Notes: generated from the letters alone by a model not told the origin. Positions 9,558 to 18,441 are shown, counted from the stretch's first letter. The stretch: 64,000 nt of DNA from Gimesia chilikensis (GCF_008329715.1 NZ_VTSR01000032.1:558001-622000); one strand, 5' to 3'. Numbers and translations are program-made.

Positions 9558-9995
9558 TTACTTTTCGAGTTCGAAGTCGAGCGTCTGAGGACCCTCTCCT
9601 TTTTCGATCGTGGCGGTGAGTGTGGTCTGGGAGTTATACTTCGCCGGGATTTCCGTGACCTCGGGGATCTGTTCCCCACTGGTGCCGACATCGCCCGGGG
9701 CGACACTCTCATCCAGCTGAGGTGTGCTGGAGACGATCTGGACTTTGCAGTTTCCCAGAGGGACGCCCCCTTTGTTGTCGAGCTGATAGATGCCGGCGCG
9801 AATCGTGGCGAGCGAGACAGGTCCGGACTCGGGGATGAAACGGATCTCTGCAGCATCCAGCGGATCACCGGCGTACTTAACGATGCCTTTGACCGGTCGT
9901 CGCTCCGGTGCATCACTGGCGCCACAACCGGCGGAGAGGAGACTGAGACACAAACAGGCACTGGAAATAACTTTATTCAGAAGCGAGGCGTTCAT
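9558..9995 (-). CDS. Lipoprotein with transthyretin/carboxypeptidase-regulatory-like fold
   Basis: The 145-aa protein has a lipoprotein signal with lipobox LSAGC (Cys24). The mature part reads as a single beta-sandwich: RRPVKGIVKYAGDPLDAAEI, IRFIPESGP, then IPAKYNSQTTLTATIEKG and LDFELEK. That is the pattern of the small lipoproteins that follow DUF1559 genes in planctomycetes; a distinct paralogue sits at 16467. It lies 169 bases downstream of the DUF1559 gene at 10165 on the same strand and is likely in its operon. A structural or envelope role is inferred; no enzyme motif is present. Confidence 0.75.
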   Translation of the reverse strand: MNASLLNKVISSACLCLSLLSAGCGASDAPERRPVKGIVKYAGDPLDAAEIRFIPESGPVSLATIRAGIYQLDNKGGVPLGNCKVQIVSSTPQLDESVAPGDVGTSGEQIPEVTEIPAKYNSQTTLTATIEKGEGPQTLDFELEK

Positions 9996-10164
9996 TGATT
10001 ATATCTCTGCAGGGGTGAGGAATGGAGTGAGCAGCTTCCCGGCGATCCGTTCGGCAGGAGTTCCCGTAGTCAGACCCAGGAGAGCCAGGCCAGAGGGATG
10101 CAGGCTGTTCCCTCTAGTCCATGGCGATTCCTGATCTCAGGAGGGTGAATCGGACAAGCAGCGT

Positions 10165-11061
10165 TTAGAATTCGCCGACGACTTCCCCGCCCTGACGGGT
10201 CGTGAGATCGGAGAGGGTTCCCTGGTCAATATTTTCTGAAAGGAACCGGACTGAACCATCGCCCAGCACGAAGTGGCAGCCGCCGGTGTGCCAACTGGAG
10301 AATTCCTGGGTTCGCAGATTCCAGGTGCCACCGCCAGGCGTAGTGTGAGGTCCGTTGATGCCGCCGGCTGTGTCAAGAATATTCCAGACCGGATAAGGAT
10401 TGCCATCAAACGAGCCGGTCAGTCCGCCGGTACATTCACCGACCATCAGGGTGTTGCTGGCACCATCGAGGATATCGCTGATTTTGGTCCGACTGCGATT
10501 GTAGAAGATGCCGTTCCCGATACTGGCAGGCCAGGTATTGTCGGAGCAGGTCCAGTCGACGGAATCTGCGACACCCGAGTAATTGGTTTTGCCGAGGTCG
10601 TCTTTGTTTCCCGGTCCGCCGTTGTTGATGGCACCGGTCATATTCACGCGGTCGTCGCTCTGGGGGTCACTGGGGCACTGATAGCTGGGGACCTTGAAGC
10701 CGACCACATCAATGGCCTTGTTCGGAGAGTCATTGTAGTTTTTGGAGAAGTTGTATTTGTTGTAGACGTTGGCCTGATCGATAAAGGGGAGGATCAGAGT
10801 GCCCCAGCCGAAGCGGTAGGTCAGTCCGGGAGAGCCCGAACAGCCGCCGTTGCGGTGATCGATTCCATACGGAAAGACCTTGTGAGTTTCGTGATAGTTG
10901 TGGAGAGCCAGACCGATCTGTTTCAGGTTGTTTTTACAGGTGGAGCGTCGGGCGGATTCACGTGCCTGCTGGACAGCAGGCAGCAGTAATGCAATCAGAA
11001 TGGCGATAATGGCGATCACGACCAGTAATTCAATCAGTGTAAATCCGCGCTTGATTTTCAT
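10165..11061 (-). CDS. DUF1559 prepilin-like protein (H-X9-DG type)
   Basis: This 298-aa protein has the leader [40 protein letters not shown], the DUF1559 body, and the C-terminal motif HTGGCHFVLGDG followed by [10 protein letters not shown]. It is clearly more diverged from the three paralogues at 13.9-18.0 kb than they are from one another. The gene is divergent from a GntR regulator, with a palindrome in the 218-base space between them, so the regulator could control it. The lipoprotein gene at 9558 follows. Function is inferred only at family level. Confidence 0.9.
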   Translation of the reverse strand: MKIKRGFTLIELLVVIAIIAILIALLLPAVQQARESARRSTCKNNLKQIGLALHNYHETHKVFPYGIDHRNGGCSGSPGLTYRFGWGTLILPFIDQANVYNKYNFSKNYNDSPNKAIDVVGFKVPSYQCPSDPQSDDRVNMTGAINNGGPGNKDDLGKTNYSGVADSVDWTCSDNTWPASIGNGIFYNRSRTKISDILDGASNTLMVGECTGGLTGSFDGNPYPVWNILDTAGGINGPHTTPGGGTWNLRTQEFSSWHTGGCHFVLGDGSVRFLSENIDQGTLSDLTTRQGGEVVGEF

Positions 11062-11196
11062 GATTCTCTCCAGATGAAACAGATAAATTGAGGGGCGTTA
11101 AGACTCCCGGTACAGACCAGGTCTGCTGTGCCCGTGCCACAGATTTGCACTTCACCAACTGGGAAACCGGCACAAAAATTTGTAAAAAAGAAAAAA

Positions 11197-11233
11197 TTGA
11201 CATCATGGGATAACATGTTATAACATGATGTTA
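11197..11233 (+). promoter_or_regulatory. Candidate promoter with overlapping palindromic operator
   Basis: TTGACA (11197-11202) and TATAAC (11219-11224) lie 16 bases apart, reading toward the GntR gene. The perfect palindrome ATAACATGTTAT (11210-11221) and the imperfect one AACATGATGTT (11222-11232) overlap the -10 box. This layout suits repression by the adjacent GntR protein, whose family binds short inverted repeats. The role is inferred. Confidence 0.5.
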
Positions 11234-11279
11234 CATATTGTCGGTAAAACCAAAACGCTTGTCAACCAGAAAATGAAAA

Positions 11280-11987
11280 ATGTATGAAGCCACCGAAAAT
11301 CTGGCCGATCGTGCTTATCGTTACATCAGGCAGGAACTGCAGGAAGGGAATCTGACTCCCGGTACGCAGCTGGTTAATCGCAAGCTGGCCGAGCGGATTG
11401 GCGTGAGTGTGATCCCCGTGCGTGAGGCGATTCACCGACTCGTCTCGGAAGGTCTGGTCGAGCATGTGCCTGGCGCGGGTGCCTTTGTGCGGAACCCGAA
11501 TCGGGAGGATCTGGAAGAGCTCTATGTTCTGCGGGATGCGCTGGAGAGTTGTGCGGCTGCGGAAGCGGCCCGCTACATTACGCCGCATCAGCTGGATGAT
11601 CTGGAGGCCCTGATGGTTGAGTTCCATGAGATCCGCGCACTGGTTGAGCAGCGGAATGAAGGATATGCCACAGCGGCGCAGTTTCATCGCTGGCTGGATT
11701 GTGAAGCGGTGTTTCACCAGATCGTAATCGAGGCTTCCCGCAACCGACTGATCGCGAAAGTGATCCGCGAGCACAGTGCGGTCACCCTGGTGTTTGAATC
11801 ACAGCGGAACAGCTCTCGACTGCTGACCGTGGAACTGGCGGAGCGGACCTGCAGCGATAAAGAAAAACTGCTGGCCGCGTTGCGGGCCGGTGATGGCCCC
11901 CTGGCCCGCGAGGTGATGAGTGCCCAGATCCAGCGCGGTTGCCGGGATGTGCTGGCGTTCCTTCGACAGCAGGAACGCCGGAGCTGA
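11280..11987 (+). CDS. GntR/FadR-type transcriptional regulator (FCD domain)
   Basis: The 235-aa protein has an N-terminal winged helix-turn-helix (residues about 5-75: LTPGTQLVNRKLAERIGVS, VIPVREAIHRLVSEGLVEHV, GAGAFVRNP) and an all-helical FCD ligand domain (residues about 80-225; LYVLRDALESCAAAEAARY, FHQIVIEASRNRLI). FCD regulators usually respond to organic acids or sugar acids. The start has only a weak ribosome site. A palindrome in its own promoter region suggests autoregulation and perhaps control of the divergent DUF1559-lipoprotein unit. The ligand cannot be told from the sequence. Confidence 0.85.
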   Translation: MYEATENLADRAYRYIRQELQEGNLTPGTQLVNRKLAERIGVSVIPVREAIHRLVSEGLVEHVPGAGAFVRNPNREDLEELYVLRDALESCAAAEAARYITPHQLDDLEALMVEFHEIRALVEQRNEGYATAAQFHRWLDCEAVFHQIVIEASRNRLIAKVIREHSAVTLVFESQRNSSRLLTVELAERTCSDKEKLLAALRAGDGPLAREVMSAQIQRGCRDVLAFLRQQERRS

Positions 11988-12093
11988 GCGTCAGAGATCT
12001 GTTGGATTCATTGTGGATACGACGTGCACAGAAGTGTATAATTGTTATCAGAGGAAACCCTGCTCTCTCGTTGTTATCTGCAAGAGGAATTAG

Positions 12094-12351
12094 ATGGCTC
12101 CTAAACTGACCGATGAAATGCGACAGGCTCTCCTGGAGTCGCCTGATCGCCCTCTCCAAATTGAAGACGACCAAACGCAGAAAGTATATCTACTGGTTCC
12201 GCAGGAAGATTTTCAACACTGGATGGATGCAGAATTACGCCGTGAGCTCCAGGTTGGATTTGATCAGGCCGATGCAGGCGATGTGACCGACTGGGATGTC
12301 GAGGCCCTTCTTAAGGAAGCCCATACACGACAAATCGTCGAGCCGGAATAG
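12094..12351 (+). CDS. ParD-like antitoxin
   Basis: The 85-aa acidic protein precedes a ParE-type toxin frame with no spacer: its TAG at 12349-12351 abuts the toxin ATG at 12352. The C-terminal part (LRRELQVGFDQADAGDVTDW followed by VEALLKEAH) resembles the toxin-wrapping tail of ParD-family antitoxins. The N-terminal half (LLESPDRPLQIEDDQTQKVY) is less typical and recalls planctomycete antitoxins of uncertain fold. AAGAGGAATT is the ribosome site, and a TATAAT lies at 12037-12042. The antitoxin frame looks intact although the toxin frame is not. Confidence 0.65.
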   Translation: MAPKLTDEMRQALLESPDRPLQIEDDQTQKVYLLVPQEDFQHWMDAELRRELQVGFDQADAGDVTDWDVEALLKEAHTRQIVEPE

Positions 12352-12638
12352 ATGTCGCGTTATTACAGACGCGACAGGCGAAAGAAGATATCCTGGAAAT
12401 CTGGACCTATATTTCTGCAGAGGATTCTTCCGCAGCAGACCGACTGGTAAGACAGTTCGATCAACTCTTTCAAAAGCTGGCAAATCATCCTGGGATTGGA
12501 TCCCGACAGGATCGTTTTCGCGAAGGCTTACGCTGTTTTCCCCTCGGACGGTACCTGATATTTTATTTCCCGATTGAAGACGGGATTCAGATTATTCGTG
12601 TACTGCACAGTGCTCGCAACTGGGAGAAGTTGCTCTAG
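12352..12638 (+). pseudogene. ParE/RelE-family toxin, frameshifted near the start
   Basis: The frame ending at TAG 12636-12638 encodes a near-complete ParE-like protein: QTRQAKEDILEIWTYISAED, then LVRQFDQLFQKLANHPGIGS, FREGLRCFPLGRYLIFYFPI and IIRVLHSARNWEKLL. This frame has no ATG, GTG or TTG start downstream of its upstream stop. The natural ATG at 12352, touching the antitoxin stop, gives MSRYY and then leaves the frame. Adding one base near 12365 would join MSRYY to QTRQAKE, which is what intact homologues look like. So a single-base deletion has probably disabled the toxin, unless it is a sequencing error or expression relies on frameshifting. Confidence 0.7.
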
Positions 12639-12873
12639 AAACGACGTGGTCAATCGGTGGTTCACCATTAACGGAATTGAGCTCGGGAACATTGAGGGCA
12701 TTCTCTGTCCCCTGCCCGATCGTGTTTTGAGCGATCTGCGTTCCGGGTGCTGACCTGCCAGCGATCAGGGTGTCTGTTGAGCGACCAGGGGTCATGGTAC
12801 GACAGGCTGACAGCTCGATTCTGATCTGCAGAAAATCAGGCTGTTTTTTAGACTCTCTCATTTTTGTACCGAC

Positions 12874-12889
12874 TGGCACGTTGCTTGCG
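12874..12889 (+). promoter_or_regulatory. Candidate sigma-54 (RpoN) promoter
   Basis: TGGCACG (12874-12880), four bases, then TTGC (12885-12888) match the -24/-12 consensus, with GG and GC exactly ten bases apart. Transcription would start near 12900, about 205 bases before the DJ-1/PfpI start codon. The paired TTGAGCGAYC sites roughly 115-175 bases upstream of that point are where an enhancer-binding protein would sit. This is seen by motif only. Confidence 0.5.
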
Positions 12890-12959
12890 TTGGTCAGCAA
12901 AACCAGTTCAGGAATTCGTCTGCCAGGCCCTCAGACGTATTCGGACTGAAACGCCATTT

Positions 12960-12998
12960 CCACCGGGGACGACCCAAGTGTCGTCTCCGGTGGTTATT
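12960..12998 (+). terminator. Strong hairpin in the leader before the PfpI gene
   Basis: A 14-base arm, CCACCGGGGACGAC (12960-12973), faces GTCGTCTCCGGTGG (12980-12993) with a single mismatch and a six-base loop. TTATTTT follows. It could act as a terminator or attenuator in the leader of the DJ-1/PfpI gene. Confidence 0.5.
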
Positions 12999-13105
12999 TT
13001 CAGGAACGAAAAAACGAATATCAAGCAAGCGTGTCAGCAACTGATCCTGGAGTTCTGAGACCGTTCGTGGATGCAGTCGAACAGGAAAAATGGAAGGAGA
13101 ATGGA

Positions 13106-13672
13106 ATGTCAGGGAAACAGCTAGAGGGAAAAACAATTGCATTTCTGGCGACCGATGGATTCGAGCAGGTCGAACTGACGGAGCCCTGGCAGGCGGTGCA
13201 GGCCGCGGGGGGCGAGCCCCGGCTGATCTCATTGAACAGCGGTAAGATTCAGGGAGTGCACCACGACAAAAAGGGAGATGAATTCAGCGTTGACCAGACG
13301 GTCGATGAAGTGAATGCGACCGACTTCGAGGGACTGGTACTGCCCGGGGGCGTATTCAATCCCGATGCCCTGAGGCTCAGTGTGAACGCCGTCAATTTTG
13401 TCCGTGATTTCTTTAAGGAAGGAATTCCGGTCGCAGCGATCTGCCATGGTCCCTGGATGCTGGTAGAAGCTGATGTGGTCGACGAGCGAATGGTGACGTC
13501 GTGGCCCAGCGTGAAAACAGATTTGATCAATGCCGGCGCTAACTGGGTTAACCAGGAGTGCGTATGTGACAACGGACTGGTGACCAGTCGCAAGCCAGAT
13601 GACCTGCCCGCGTTCTGCGCGAAGATGGTCGAGGAGTTTGCGGAAGGAATCCACTCCGGACAAACTGTCTGA
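13106..13672 (+). CDS. DJ-1/PfpI family protein (type 1 glutamine amidotransferase-like)
   Basis: The 188-aa protein begins KTIAFLATDGFEQVELTEPW and carries the nucleophile elbow AAICHGPWMLVEAD with the cysteine in CHG, plus GLVLPGGVFNPD. This is the PfpI/YhbO branch, which acts in stress response; deglycase and protease activities have been claimed and disputed. The ATG at 13106 was chosen because AAGGAG lies directly upstream; an earlier in-frame start at 13031 lacks one. The unusually long upstream region holds a sigma-54-like promoter and a hairpin, suggesting conditional expression. It is monocistronic. Confidence 0.85.
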   Translation: MSGKQLEGKTIAFLATDGFEQVELTEPWQAVQAAGGEPRLISLNSGKIQGVHHDKKGDEFSVDQTVDEVNATDFEGLVLPGGVFNPDALRLSVNAVNFVRDFFKEGIPVAAICHGPWMLVEADVVDERMVTSWPSVKTDLINAGANWVNQECVCDNGLVTSRKPDDLPAFCAKMVEEFAEGIHSGQTV

Positions 13673-13741
13673 AGCTGAGTAGAGCGCAACAGCTGATATC
13701 GGCTGCGTCTACCCAGTTAATTACCTGAATGTCAGAGCATC

Positions 13742-13777
13742 CCCGCAATCGTAGAGTAGCTCACGCACGATTGCGGG
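13742..13777 (+). terminator. Hairpin downstream of the PfpI gene
   Basis: CCCGCAATCGT (13742-13752) pairs perfectly with ACGATTGCGGG (13767-13777) over a 14-base loop, 70 bases after the PfpI stop. There is no U-run, so termination is uncertain. Confidence 0.4.
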
Positions 13778-13836
13778 AAGCTCTGCGTTCAGTGGATTTG
13801 CTACAGGACATTATAGTCGAAATACGATTCAATGCA

Positions 13837-13866
13837 AAAAGGCGTCGCTGGGGAGCGACGCCTTTT
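13837..13866 (-). terminator. Terminator of the DUF1559 gene at 13892
   Basis: AAAAGGCGTCGCT and AGCGACGCCTTTT form a perfect 13-base-pair stem with a four-base loop. It lies 26 bases beyond the minus-strand stop, and the flanking A/T tracts make it able to work in both directions. Confidence 0.8.
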
Positions 13867-13891
13867 CGACGTATCGATGTGATCCGAAGGC

Positions 13892-14836
13892 TTAGAATTC
13901 GCCAATCGTTTCCCGTTTCGCACGGGTGCTGAGTGCCCGGTAGAGCGTCATGTCGATATTCTCAGAGAGGAATCGCACGCTACCGTCACACAGAACAAAG
14001 TGAGCACCGCCGGTGTGATAGCTGCCGGCTGCTTCTTCCCCGTAGGAGTTGATCGGGTCGTTGCTTTCAGCGGCAATCAGGTACTCGGTCATTTCGGTGG
14101 GGGGATTGCTGTCTGCTCCGTTGGAGAAACAGTGCTTGCGGTCACTACCGCCGCCACCCAGCATGTCGGCATCTCCGCCGGAGTCAATCACTTCACTGAC
14201 CATGATGGTGTTGGAGAGGCCGTCGGTGATGTCACGGAAAGCCACGGAACTGCTGATGTAGAAGATGCCGTCCGCACCCATACAACCGCCGGTAGCTGCC
14301 ATCTGGGCGGGCGTCGTGATCGAACCGCTGTAGCAGTCGTCGCCCGAACTGCCGATCAGCGTTCCCATGTTACCGTTGTAGTTAGAGGGAGAGTATCCGT
14401 TTTTCTGAGCCCCTTTGGTTACGTCTGGTTGTGAGGGACACCAGAAGACCGAAAGCACGGTCTGGCCGGCGAGCTGCTGCTTCGGATCATTTACGCCGCC
14501 GGATTCAGCACCCATGCCGCTGGAAGTTGGTCCCTGGATCTGATCGTAGAGGGGGGCCTGATCGAGGTACGGCAGGATGCTGGTGTGCCAGGTCCAGCCG
14601 TGGCCGTTGTAAACCGAACCGTTGTAGTAAACGATACTGCCCGGCGGGAGTACGCTGTGTGCTTCGTGGTAGTTGTGCAGTGCCAGACCGATCTGTTTCA
14701 GGTTGTTTTTGCACTGTGAACGACGGGCTGCTTCGCGTGCCTGTTGTACTGCGGGTAACAGCAGCGCGATCAGAATGGCAATGATTGCGATGACGACCAG
14801 CAATTCGATCAGTGTAAAGGCTTTCCGATTTTTCAT
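13892..14836 (-). CDS. DUF1559 prepilin-like protein, tandem paralogue 1
   Basis: The 314-aa protein begins [20 protein letters not shown] and continues with [53 protein letters not shown], and the C-terminal [12 protein letters not shown] before [22 protein letters not shown] precedes the ATG at 14836. It is nearly identical over most of its length to the proteins at 15262 and 17047. The methyl-accepting prepilin motif implies processing by a prepilin peptidase and export through a type II/IV-like machine; what it builds is unknown. A terminator lies directly downstream, so it is transcribed alone. Confidence 0.9.
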   Translation of the reverse strand: MKNRKAFTLIELLVVIAIIAILIALLLPAVQQAREAARRSQCKNNLKQIGLALHNYHEAHSVLPPGSIVYYNGSVYNGHGWTWHTSILPYLDQAPLYDQIQGPTSSGMGAESGGVNDPKQQLAGQTVLSVFWCPSQPDVTKGAQKNGYSPSNYNGNMGTLIGSSGDDCYSGSITTPAQMAATGGCMGADGIFYISSSVAFRDITDGLSNTIMVSEVIDSGGDADMLGGGGSDRKHCFSNGADSNPPTEMTEYLIAAESNDPINSYGEEAAGSYHTGGAHFVLCDGSVRFLSENIDMTLYRALSTRAKRETIGEF

Positions 14837-15261
14837 GTGTTTTCCTTGCATTTCAAAAACGAAAATGAAATGAAAAAAGAGTTAACGAATGATGCGCTCT
14901 TCGACGGTGACGGAAACAGAATCGCAAATCGGAATTCAGGTAGTTGCTGTGAGAACCAGCACGACGGATGTTGTTTACCACGTCTGATATGTGAAAGAGC
15001 CTGTTAAAAGTGTGAGAATTTTATACTTGATGTGTGAATAAATGATGAAGAAGCCGTTATCTTTTCGCGCGGTTGATGAAGATCCCGGGCAGAGCATGGA
15101 TATATAAATCACCTGTGATGAGAGTGGTCTTTGTCTGTCACTTCGATTAATGAACAGGTTGTAAAAAAAGAACCTCCCTGCCTGCGATTGTTGATCAACG
15201 CAGCTGGCAGAGAGGTTGTTCGGGTCTGTCTCAGTTGAGAGCAGAGGGAATCAGTGGGCCA
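14837..15261. other. Intergenic region, 425 bases, between two DUF1559 paralogues
   Basis: No gene is seen. The stretch is AT-richer than its surroundings, should contain the promoter of the gene at 13892, and holds the terminator of the gene at 15262. Confidence 0.4.
15163..15219 (-). terminator. Terminator of the DUF1559 gene at 15262
   Basis: An imperfect stem pairs AACCTC...TGCC...TGCG (15171-15186) with CGCA...GGCA...GAGGTT (15199-15217). On the minus strand it is followed by a run of T (AAAAAAA at 15163-15169 on the plus strand). Confidence 0.65.
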
Positions 15262-16206
15262 TTAAAATTCACCCAGGGTTTCCCGTTTGGCGCGGGTGCT
15301 GAGAGCACGGTAGAGGGTCATTGCGATGTTCTCAGAGAGGAATCGCACGCTACCGTCACAGAGGACAAAGTGGGCACCGCCGGTGTGATAGCTGCCGGCT
15401 GCCTCTTCCCCGTAGGAGTTGATCGGATCGTTGTTTTCGGCAGCGATCAGGTACTCGGTCATTTCAGTCGGGGGATTGCTGTCTGCTCCATTGGAGAAAC
15501 AGTGCTTGCGGTCACTTCCGCCACCACCCAGCATGTCAGCGTCTCCACCGGAGTCAATGACTTCACTGACCATAATCGTGTTAGAGAGGCCGTCGGTGAT
15601 GTCACGGAAAGCCACGGAACTGCTGATATAGAAGATGCCATCTGCACCCATGCATCCACCGGTGGCAGCCATTTCTTCGGGCGTATCGACATTACCACTG
15701 TAGCAGTTGTCACCAGAGCTGCCGATCAGGGTGCCCATGTTGCCGTTATAGTTGGAAGGGGCATAACCGTTTTTCTGAACGCCCTTGGTGACATCCGGCT
15801 GAGAGGGACACCAGAAAACAGAGAGTCGAGCCTGACCACAGAGTTGCTGTTTGGCATCGTTGACACCACCGGATTCAGCACCCAGACCGCTGGAGGATGG
15901 CCCCTGGATCTGATCGTACATGGGCGCCTGGTCGAGGTACGGCAGGATGCTGGCGTGCCAGGTCCAGCCGTGACCGTTGTATTTCGAACCGTTGTAGTAA
16001 ACCACACTACCTGGAGGAAGTACGCTGTGTGCTTCATGGTAGTTGTGCAGAGACAATCCAATCTGTTTCATGTTGTTCTTGCACTGCGAGCGGCGTGCGG
16101 CTTCGCGTGCCTGCTGGACAGCAGGGAGCAACAGGGCAATCAGGATAGCGATAATCGCGATCACCACAAGTAGTTCGATCAGTGTAAAGGCTTTTCGATT
16201 CTGCAT
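15262..16206 (-). CDS. DUF1559 prepilin-like protein, tandem paralogue 2
   Basis: The 314-aa protein begins [20 protein letters not shown] behind AAGGAAAACTC; a further upstream ATG at 16242 has no ribosome site. It matches paralogue 1 almost residue for residue, differing mainly in [35 protein letters not shown] and [10 protein letters not shown]. The H-X9-DG motif ([12 protein letters not shown]) and [11 protein letters not shown] are kept. Its own terminator lies downstream and a separate upstream region exists, so it is expressed independently of its neighbours. Variation is concentrated in short patches, as expected from duplication with gene conversion. Confidence 0.9.
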   Translation of the reverse strand: MQNRKAFTLIELLVVIAIIAILIALLLPAVQQAREAARRSQCKNNMKQIGLSLHNYHEAHSVLPPGSVVYYNGSKYNGHGWTWHASILPYLDQAPMYDQIQGPSSSGLGAESGGVNDAKQQLCGQARLSVFWCPSQPDVTKGVQKNGYAPSNYNGNMGTLIGSSGDNCYSGNVDTPEEMAATGGCMGADGIFYISSSVAFRDITDGLSNTIMVSEVIDSGGDADMLGGGGSDRKHCFSNGADSNPPTEMTEYLIAAENNDPINSYGEEAAGSYHTGGAHFVLCDGSVRFLSENIAMTLYRALSTRAKRETLGEF

Positions 16207-16430
16207 GAGTTTTCCTTGTGGGTTAGAGGGATGAAAGGACAAAAATTCTAAGTACGGATTCTGGCAATGGCGAAACAGGATCGCCGTTTATCCTGGCTGA
16301 GACGCTGTTGAGTTCAGCGTGGCATCAGTTGTTGCGAGTTCCGAAAAATACAAACGCTCGGTAATCAGATGAAATAATCTATCCCTGGTTTAACTCAAAT
16401 TTGAAACTCTTGTGGTTTTATAAAGCATGT

Positions 16431-16456
16431 CACGCTGGAGCGGTTGCTCCAGCGTG
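16431..16456 (-). terminator. Terminator of the lipoprotein gene at 16467
   Basis: CACGCTGGAGC (16431-16441) and GCTCCAGCGTG (16446-16456) form a perfect 11-base-pair stem with a GGTT loop. On the minus strand TTTATAAAA follows after a few bases. Confidence 0.7.
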
Positions 16457-16466
16457 GACCGTGGAA

Positions 16467-16922
16467 TCAGGACTTTTTCAGTTCAAAGTCGAAGGTGTTT
16501 TCGCCGGCTTTGACGTCAGCTTCCAGTTGGGTGTCCGTGTTGTATTTTGCGGGCAGTTTTTCTTTGGTGGCTTCAGCCGGAGCGGCATCATCGCCTTCAG
16601 CTTCCATTTCGTTTCCGCCTTCGACAACGGAAGTGATCATGACTTTGTTGTGCCCGATTTTGCAGCCTTTGGTATCACGAATGTAAACCAGTTCGTAGTT
16701 TCCGGAGGCATCGGTGGTGGCGCTGGCAGGACGTCCGCTGTCGGGCATGAAAGTGACTGAGGCACCAGCCAGGGGCGAGCCTTCGAAGGTGACAGTCCCT
16801 TTGACCAGTCCGAGGTCAGGTTGATCGCCGGCTCCCCCACCGCAGCCGGTGATTGCCAGGGACAGAGTCAGCAGAGTTACTTTGAAGATGTTTTGGATTT
16901 TGTTCTGTTTAAAACTGGTCAT
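16467..16922 (-). CDS. Lipoprotein with transthyretin-like fold, partner of a DUF1559 gene
   Basis: The 151-aa protein has a lipobox AITGC (Cys27) followed by GGGAG, then one beta-sandwich: LVKGTVTFEGSPLAGASVTF, PDSGRPASATTDASGNYEL, KVMITSV, and KLPAKYNTDTQLEADVKAGE closing with FDFELKKS. The LPAKYN and FDFEL motifs are shared with the lipoprotein at 9558, so the two are paralogues. The acidic loop EMEAEGDDAAPAEATKE is specific to this copy. It sits 124 bases downstream of the DUF1559 gene at 17047 on the same strand, probably one transcript ending at the hairpin at 16431. Confidence 0.75.
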   Translation of the reverse strand: MTSFKQNKIQNIFKVTLLTLSLAITGCGGGAGDQPDLGLVKGTVTFEGSPLAGASVTFMPDSGRPASATTDASGNYELVYIRDTKGCKIGHNKVMITSVVEGGNEMEAEGDDAAPAEATKEKLPAKYNTDTQLEADVKAGENTFDFELKKS

Positions 16923-17046
16923 TGTTGAAACTCACTTTGATACGTTGGATTTCTTAGTAGCGAGGATACGATCCTCTGATTCACTTTTAACTGACGCCCT
17001 TCCCGTCGACGTGACTGGAAGGACGTTATTGATTTGTACTAGTGCT

Positions 17047-17991
17047 TTAGAAGTCGCTGAGGGTTTCCCGTTTGGCGCGAGTACTGATGGCACGGTACAG
17101 AGTCATGTCGATGTTTTCCGAGAGGAAGCGGACACGACCATCACCGAAGACGAACTGGGCTCCGCCGGTGTGGTAGCTGCCGGCTGCTTCTTCGGCATAA
17201 CCGTTGATCGGGTCATTACTCTCGGCGGCGATCAGGTATTCCGACATTTCGGTAGGCGGATTGCTGTCTGCACCCCCGGAGAAGCAGTGCTTGCGGTCAC
17301 TGCCCCCGCCGCCCAGCATGTCGGCGTCTCCGCCGGAATCGATGACTTCACTGACGAAGATCGTGTTTGACAGGCCGTCGGTGACATCCCGGAAACGGAC
17401 GCTGCTGCTGATGAAGAAGATCCCGTCGGCTCCCATGCAACCACCGGTGGCTGCCATCTGAGCGGGAGTCGTAATCGAACCGCCGTAGCAGTTGTCGCCC
17501 GAGTTACCGATCAGCGTGCCCATGTTGCCGTTATAGTTGGAAGGCGAATAGCCCCCTTTCTGCACACCCTGGGTTACGTCGGGCTGAGAAGGACACCAGA
17601 ACACGGAAAGCACAGTCTGTCCGGCCAGTTGCTGTTTGGCACTGGTTGTACCACCTGATTCGGCTCCCATGCCGCTGGAGTCTGGTCCCTGGATCTGGTT
17701 GTACATCGGAACCTGATCCAGATAAGGCAGGATGCTGGCGTGCCAGGTCCAGCCGTGTCCATAGTATTTGGTACCATTGAAGTAGACGATACTGCCCGGG
17801 GGCAGCGCGCTGAATGTTTCGTGATAGTTGTGTAGTGCCAGTCCGATCTGTTTCAGATTGTTTTTGCAGCTGTTACGTCGTGCGGCTTCGCGTGCCTGTT
17901 GTACCGCTGGTAATAACAGGGCGATGAGGATTGCGATAATGGCAATCACCACCAGTAGCTCGATGAGGGTAAACGCTTTTCGATTCTTCAT
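17047..17991 (-). CDS. DUF1559 prepilin-like protein, tandem paralogue 3
   Basis: The 314-aa protein begins [20 protein letters not shown] at the ATG at 17991 with AAGGAGAAGTG just upstream. It is the most diverged of the three tandem copies ([62 protein letters not shown]), yet is still far closer to them than to the DUF1559 proteins at 5641 and 10165. The H-X9-DG motif reads [12 protein letters not shown]. It is the only one of the three followed by a lipoprotein gene, suggesting it is the ancestral member and the other two are copies. Confidence 0.9.
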   Translation of the reverse strand: MKNRKAFTLIELLVVIAIIAILIALLLPAVQQAREAARRNSCKNNLKQIGLALHNYHETFSALPPGSIVYFNGTKYYGHGWTWHASILPYLDQVPMYNQIQGPDSSGMGAESGGTTSAKQQLAGQTVLSVFWCPSQPDVTQGVQKGGYSPSNYNGNMGTLIGNSGDNCYGGSITTPAQMAATGGCMGADGIFFISSSVRFRDVTDGLSNTIFVSEVIDSGGDADMLGGGGSDRKHCFSGGADSNPPTEMSEYLIAAESNDPINGYAEEAAGSYHTGGAQFVFGDGRVRFLSENIDMTLYRAISTRAKRETLSDF

Positions 17992-18441
17992 CACTTCTCC
18001 TTTTTGAGTCTGAGAGCAGGACCAGTAACAACTGAGAATGAATTAAATCTGACTGGTTTATTCGTCTTCCCTGTGGGAAGCAGACTGGCGGATTTGAACT
18101 TATCTGCTGCTGATGAATTCAGCTTGAATGAAACAGTCAGAGATGTTGTGAATGGAAATTAGTCTCTGCTGAAGTTGCGGGCAGTCTAGTCCGCATTTGT
18201 GAAGGGTGTGTGAAGAACGTGTTAGCTTCATAAAACACGAGTTGATCAGAGCCGAATTCCACAAGTTAATTTTCGGTTAATAATTCGGCGTTTTTTATTC
18301 ATGTTTACTGATGTGATCCCCGAAAACAGCGAACCTGTGAGGCATTTTTTGTGTCACGTTACGCAGAAGGTCTGCGATACAGGCCTCACATCGTTTTTCT
18401 GTGAATTCATCTGTTCTTAATGTGGAATACAAGGAAAATTC
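17992..18441. other. Intergenic region, 450 bases, between divergent genes
   Basis: No coding frame was accepted. It must hold the promoters of the DUF1559 gene (minus) and the cyclic-phosphate receiver gene (plus). AAGGAGAAGTG next to 17991 is the DUF1559 ribosome site; CAAGGAAAATTC precedes the plus gene. Confidence 0.4.

Larger units (their letters stand above)
12639..13105. other. Intergenic region, 467 bases, with regulatory elements for the PfpI gene
   Basis: No coding frame was accepted. The stretch contains two similar sites (12724-12736 and 12774-12786, both with TTGAGCGAYC), a sigma-54-like promoter at 12874-12889, and a strong hairpin at 12960-12993, all ahead of the DJ-1/PfpI gene. 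Confidence 0.5.

Noticed and set aside
15262..16206. Plus-strand frames of up to 312 codons opposite the DUF1559 genes
   Set aside because: They arise from the biased codons of the DUF1559 genes and recur opposite each paralogue for that reason.
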